This document shows positions 61,100 through 64,000 of a DNA stretch of 64,000 nt, one piece after another. The stretch spans positions 8,018,114 through 8,082,113 of the forward strand of contig OW387149.1 of NCBI GenBank assembly GCA_936440205.1. Direction: 5' to 3'. Position 1 is the stretch's first letter. Every line of letters begins with the position of its first letter. The translations under genes were made by a program, and so were the position numbers. The notes under the pieces are model-generated. The model was given only the letters and a program-made list of their open reading frames with translations. It did no database searches and was not told the DNA's origin. Origin of the DNA: Lepidonotus clava (lineage: Eukaryota; Annelida; Polychaeta; Phyllodocida; Polynoidae).

Positions 61100-61690
61100 T
61101 TACCTATTACAGATCAGGCGAGTTGTATAGGGGTTTTCACCCTCTATGTTATTGTTGTCCCTCTGTGCTCTGACTGGGGTGACCTGAGACGGTATTGTTC
61201 TACCAGACCCCTCACTGCTTGAGGCCAACCTGGACCAAAGTTTGTTTCCTGTCCATAAGGGGCACTGGCCGTTTTGTGTAGGGCCCTGTCAATGAAACCC
61301 TGCACATTAAAGAACAATGGCCACGGTAAATGAGGAGGGGTGTCAAGGTACCAACCAGACAGGAAAAAACTGGGAAAATGACAAAAAAAAAAACAAAAAA
61401 AAGAAATCCCTGACAGGGTTATTTTAACAGTTTTTAAATTTTGAACAGCTTGCTGGATATGACACAGGGAAAAATTGTCGCGGGACAGGGAAAACTCAGG
61501 GTTAAACCAGGGAATTTGAAAATGGAATTTTGGTTGGTACCCTGGGGTATGGTCTCTTTCTTCTCATAGATTTGATCATTTCGTAGATTTCGTAGACTTG
61601 TCAAACATATGACCATAGATGTTGCTTTGGTGTTAAACACCAATAACCAAGCAACCTCAGAACCTGTCAACCACCGGCTGCATCTCATAG
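61100..61690 (-). repeat. SINE-like dispersed repeat, split by a MITE
   Basis: Minus-strand copy of the 16.2-kb repeat (TTGGTTATTGGTGTTTAACA, ACATCTATGGTCATAT, TTCTTTAATGTGCAGGGT), interrupted by the element at 61,344-61,544. Confidence 0.65.
61344..61544. mobile_element. MITE, CAGGGTACCAACC-type ends, nested
   Basis: GGTACCAACC at the left and GGTTGGTACCCTG at the right. Inside CAGGGAAAA and GGGACAGGGAAA repeat. Inserted in the SINE-like repeat. Confidence 0.75.
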
Positions 61691-61739
61691 GATTGACTGA
61701 CATTTTCTTTTTTCATTTTAATTTCCATTTTTGATCTTT

Positions 61740-61850
61740 TTTCCGTTTGCCCCCCCGCCCCCCCCCCCCCCCAAAAAAAAAAAAGAAAAAAAAAAAAGGA
61801 GAGAGAAAGAAAAGTAAAAAAAAAAAAAAAAAAAAGTAAAAAGAAAAAGA
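61740..61850. repeat. Poly-C and A-rich low complexity
   Basis: C tract followed by A runs with scattered G. Confidence 0.9.
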
Positions 61851-62169
61851 GGAAAACCTTTGCGACCTCCTGACTGACAGGAAACAAACGTAATAATACA
61901 TTTTTAAGCTTGGCCTTAGACCAGAGGGGGCCATGTGGAATGTCAGAAATGTCTAAGGCCCTTATAATACGATGCATTGTTTGGTTCACGTTCGGGGGCA
62001 ATTTGCCTTGGTTTCCTTATGTTTTTCACCAAAACAAGTGGCTTTGCCAAACCAAAGAACATATGAAATACATCTAGGAGTCCCTTTGGATTCGGCCCCT
62101 TAGCAATAGTTGAGCTTTTGTTTATCCTAAAAACCACCTGAATTAGTATATTCTTTTCTACATAAAAGG

Positions 62170-62473
62170 CAGGGTACCAACCACACAGGGAAAACAGGGA
62201 AAAGGGAAAAATAAATCCCTGGCAGGGAGAACAGGGAATTTGCAAATTTTGCCAAAACACAGGGAATTTCATTTGGCCATTTTATGAGATTCCTGATTCT
62301 CAAGATATTAGGGATTCAACTTTTTGTTGTTGGGTTGTCCAAATTTTTTCTACATGCAGAGGCATTTAAATTTGAAAAACTTGCTGGATATGACACAGGG
62401 AAAAATTGCCGTGGGACAGGGAAATCTCAGGGAAAGCAGGGAATTTGAAAGTGGACTTTTGGTTGGTACCCTG
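62170..62473. mobile_element. MITE, CAGGGTACCAACC ends
   Basis: Perfect 13-bp inverted ends CAGGGTACCAACC / GGTTGGTACCCTG. Interior with ACAGGGAATTTCATTTGGCC and CTTGCTGGATATGACACAGG shared with the 61.3- and 56.7-kb copies. Confidence 0.85.
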
Positions 62474-64000
62474 AATAGGATTACTTAAACGGACATTTCC
62501 ATATGGTACTGGACGTGTCATAGTCAGTAGGTCAATCAGTGCAGGCGTTTAGACCAATAAAGCAAATTCGAAATGAAGATCAAAAGATAAGTCTCTAACG
62601 AACGGAGCTAATAGTAGTAGCTTAATTATCTTAAGAACAGAGCTAATACTAATAGCTTTAGAAAAAAAGAGGGGTTTAGAAGTAAAGATACAGAGGCATT
62701 GTTATGATGGCAGCCAAGGAAAGACCCCGGAGACAGAAATAGAAAATATGGTAATTCTTGTCTATTAATTTGAACAAGTAAAAATGAGAAATCTGAATGG
62801 CGTTCCCTTGAAAAATAAGTGTTGCTTAAAATTCAGTTTTGCTGATTGACCGCATTGTACATTGAGTTGTCGAAAATAATTTATGTTAACAGTATTTGAC
62901 TCTTTTTTTCTAGGAACTTCTGAATTCTTATGGTCCATATATAGGCCTAAAGTCTAAAAGTTTCAGATTTGTTAAGCCTAGCTCTGTATGTTTTTCGATT
63001 CCCAAGATAGTTGCTTTAACTTTTGATGAGAGTTCCATCCTCATTTTTAGCAATAAAAATGTTTCCACTTGATACTAACGATTGCTCATTACTCTAATGA
63101 GTGACTCAGAAAAGAATTTGGCTATGAAAAACTCTAATTAATACATGAGTTCTTTGTAAAATCACAAGAATTTAGTATTCTTTTACTTTGACAGATTACA
63201 GAATAGTATCAGGTTTACGTAAATCTAGACCATGCGATTTTTGTCTTGAAGACAAGGTCTTGTCGGTGAAACAGCAATTACATGCACAAGAATAGGAAAC
63301 AGTCCATTTGAAAATGTAAAGTATGCAAAAGCTCAGTATTTCGTTTGCTTTGAAAATTTGGGAATAAGAGATAGTAATATATCATCTTATCCACAAAATG
63401 AGCTTCCATTTCAAATATGCCTTTACTTCAGAAGGAGTGAACACGAATATGTTCGATGATGTGGTCAATAGAAGCTGTTGGTTATTAGTGAATAGGTAGA
63501 ATAATATTGATTAAAAAAATGACATTAAAATGACATTTGGTTAAAACAAAAAGTTGTATTAAAATCAAATGAAAGATGATCAATACGTTGTGTAAACAGA
63601 AAACGGTGATTATTGAAAAATATACTAAAGCAACAAACTTCTATTGTTTTAACAGAAAATGTTGATCAGAATGGAAAAAAAACAACTACACTATGTCTTT
63701 TAACTTTAAACAGAAAACGTTGATCAATAAGAAAAAAACAGGGCTTTTTTGTAAAGATAAAAATATCCTGTGACACAGTGTTAAAGGGCCTGGGCCTGGG
63801 TCGACCACAGCGTGTCATGTACTAGGCTGGGGTTTGAGGGAGTATCTATAATGAATCAGTCGTCGACACTTTGTCTCGCTGAACCCTGATGCTATGTTTT
63901 TCAAACCACACCGGAATCAGCTGGGGTGGGCTGGCTGCTACTCCCCTCTACATGTATCTGTGGCAACGGCAGGTTATCAAAGGCTCCCAGAGGGCCGACG
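62474..64000. other. No recognisable feature
   Basis: AT-rich. The motif ACAGAAAA(C/T)G followed by TGAT recurs near 63,595, 63,652 and 63,711. Confidence 0.45.

Noticed and set aside
1-64000. CRISPR array or prokaryotic defence locus
   Set aside because: No spaced direct repeats of the right size; all evidence points to an animal genome.

Overview
The window reads as intron and intergenic DNA of a large, repeat-rich animal genome. The likely source is a marine invertebrate. Three things point there: a CR1/L2-type LINE with APE endonuclease, a tRNA-derived SINE with a mollusc/brachiopod-like core, and many short palindromic elements whose ends (for example GGGGCGGATCCAGG and GGGGCCGTCCATAAATGATG) I associate with lophotrochozoan and basal deuterostome genomes. 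The phylum is an inference. No bacterial-style operons, rRNA or CRISPR arrays are present, and most short open frames are chance frames inside repeats.

Layout. 0-16 kb holds no recognisable gene. It carries MITE-like inverted-repeat elements, several nested or in tandem, some tandem duplications and a 33-bp minisatellite at 15.5-16.1 kb. 16.7-22.4 kb is a nearly complete LINE on the minus strand. Its ORF2 has APE endonuclease and reverse transcriptase. Its ORF1 has a coiled coil and an RRM/CTD-like domain, then a C-terminal NADAR (YbiA/DUF1768) domain, an ADP-ribose-type N-glycosidase fold. This is the most interesting thing in the window. 22.4-41.7 kb is again MITEs, microsatellites and unannotated DNA, with one plausible orphan exon at 31.5 kb and weaker coding-like patches at 24.0 and 33.9-34.1 kb. 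41.7-45.6 kb is bounded by inverted ends and holds a decayed gene for an uncharacterised protein with a C2H2-like finger.

The best host-gene signal is at 45.6-46.4 kb: a CpG-rich divergent promoter with a consensus CRE and a YY1-type start context. To the right it drives a first exon that matches alpha-catulin (CTNNAL1). To the left it drives a short unidentified first exon. The rest of the window to the right is then probably the long first intron of the catulin gene. That intron contains a very young LTR element (47,246-53,406) with near-identical 606-bp LTRs and a 4-bp target duplication; its interior shows no recognisable gag-pol but has antisense coding-like segments. Further right are a tRNA-derived SINE, several MITEs and a duplicated exon-like segment at 57.1 and 58.1 kb.

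Most element boundaries were read by eye from inverted ends and target duplications, so they are good to a few bases where a duplication is given and to tens of bases otherwise.
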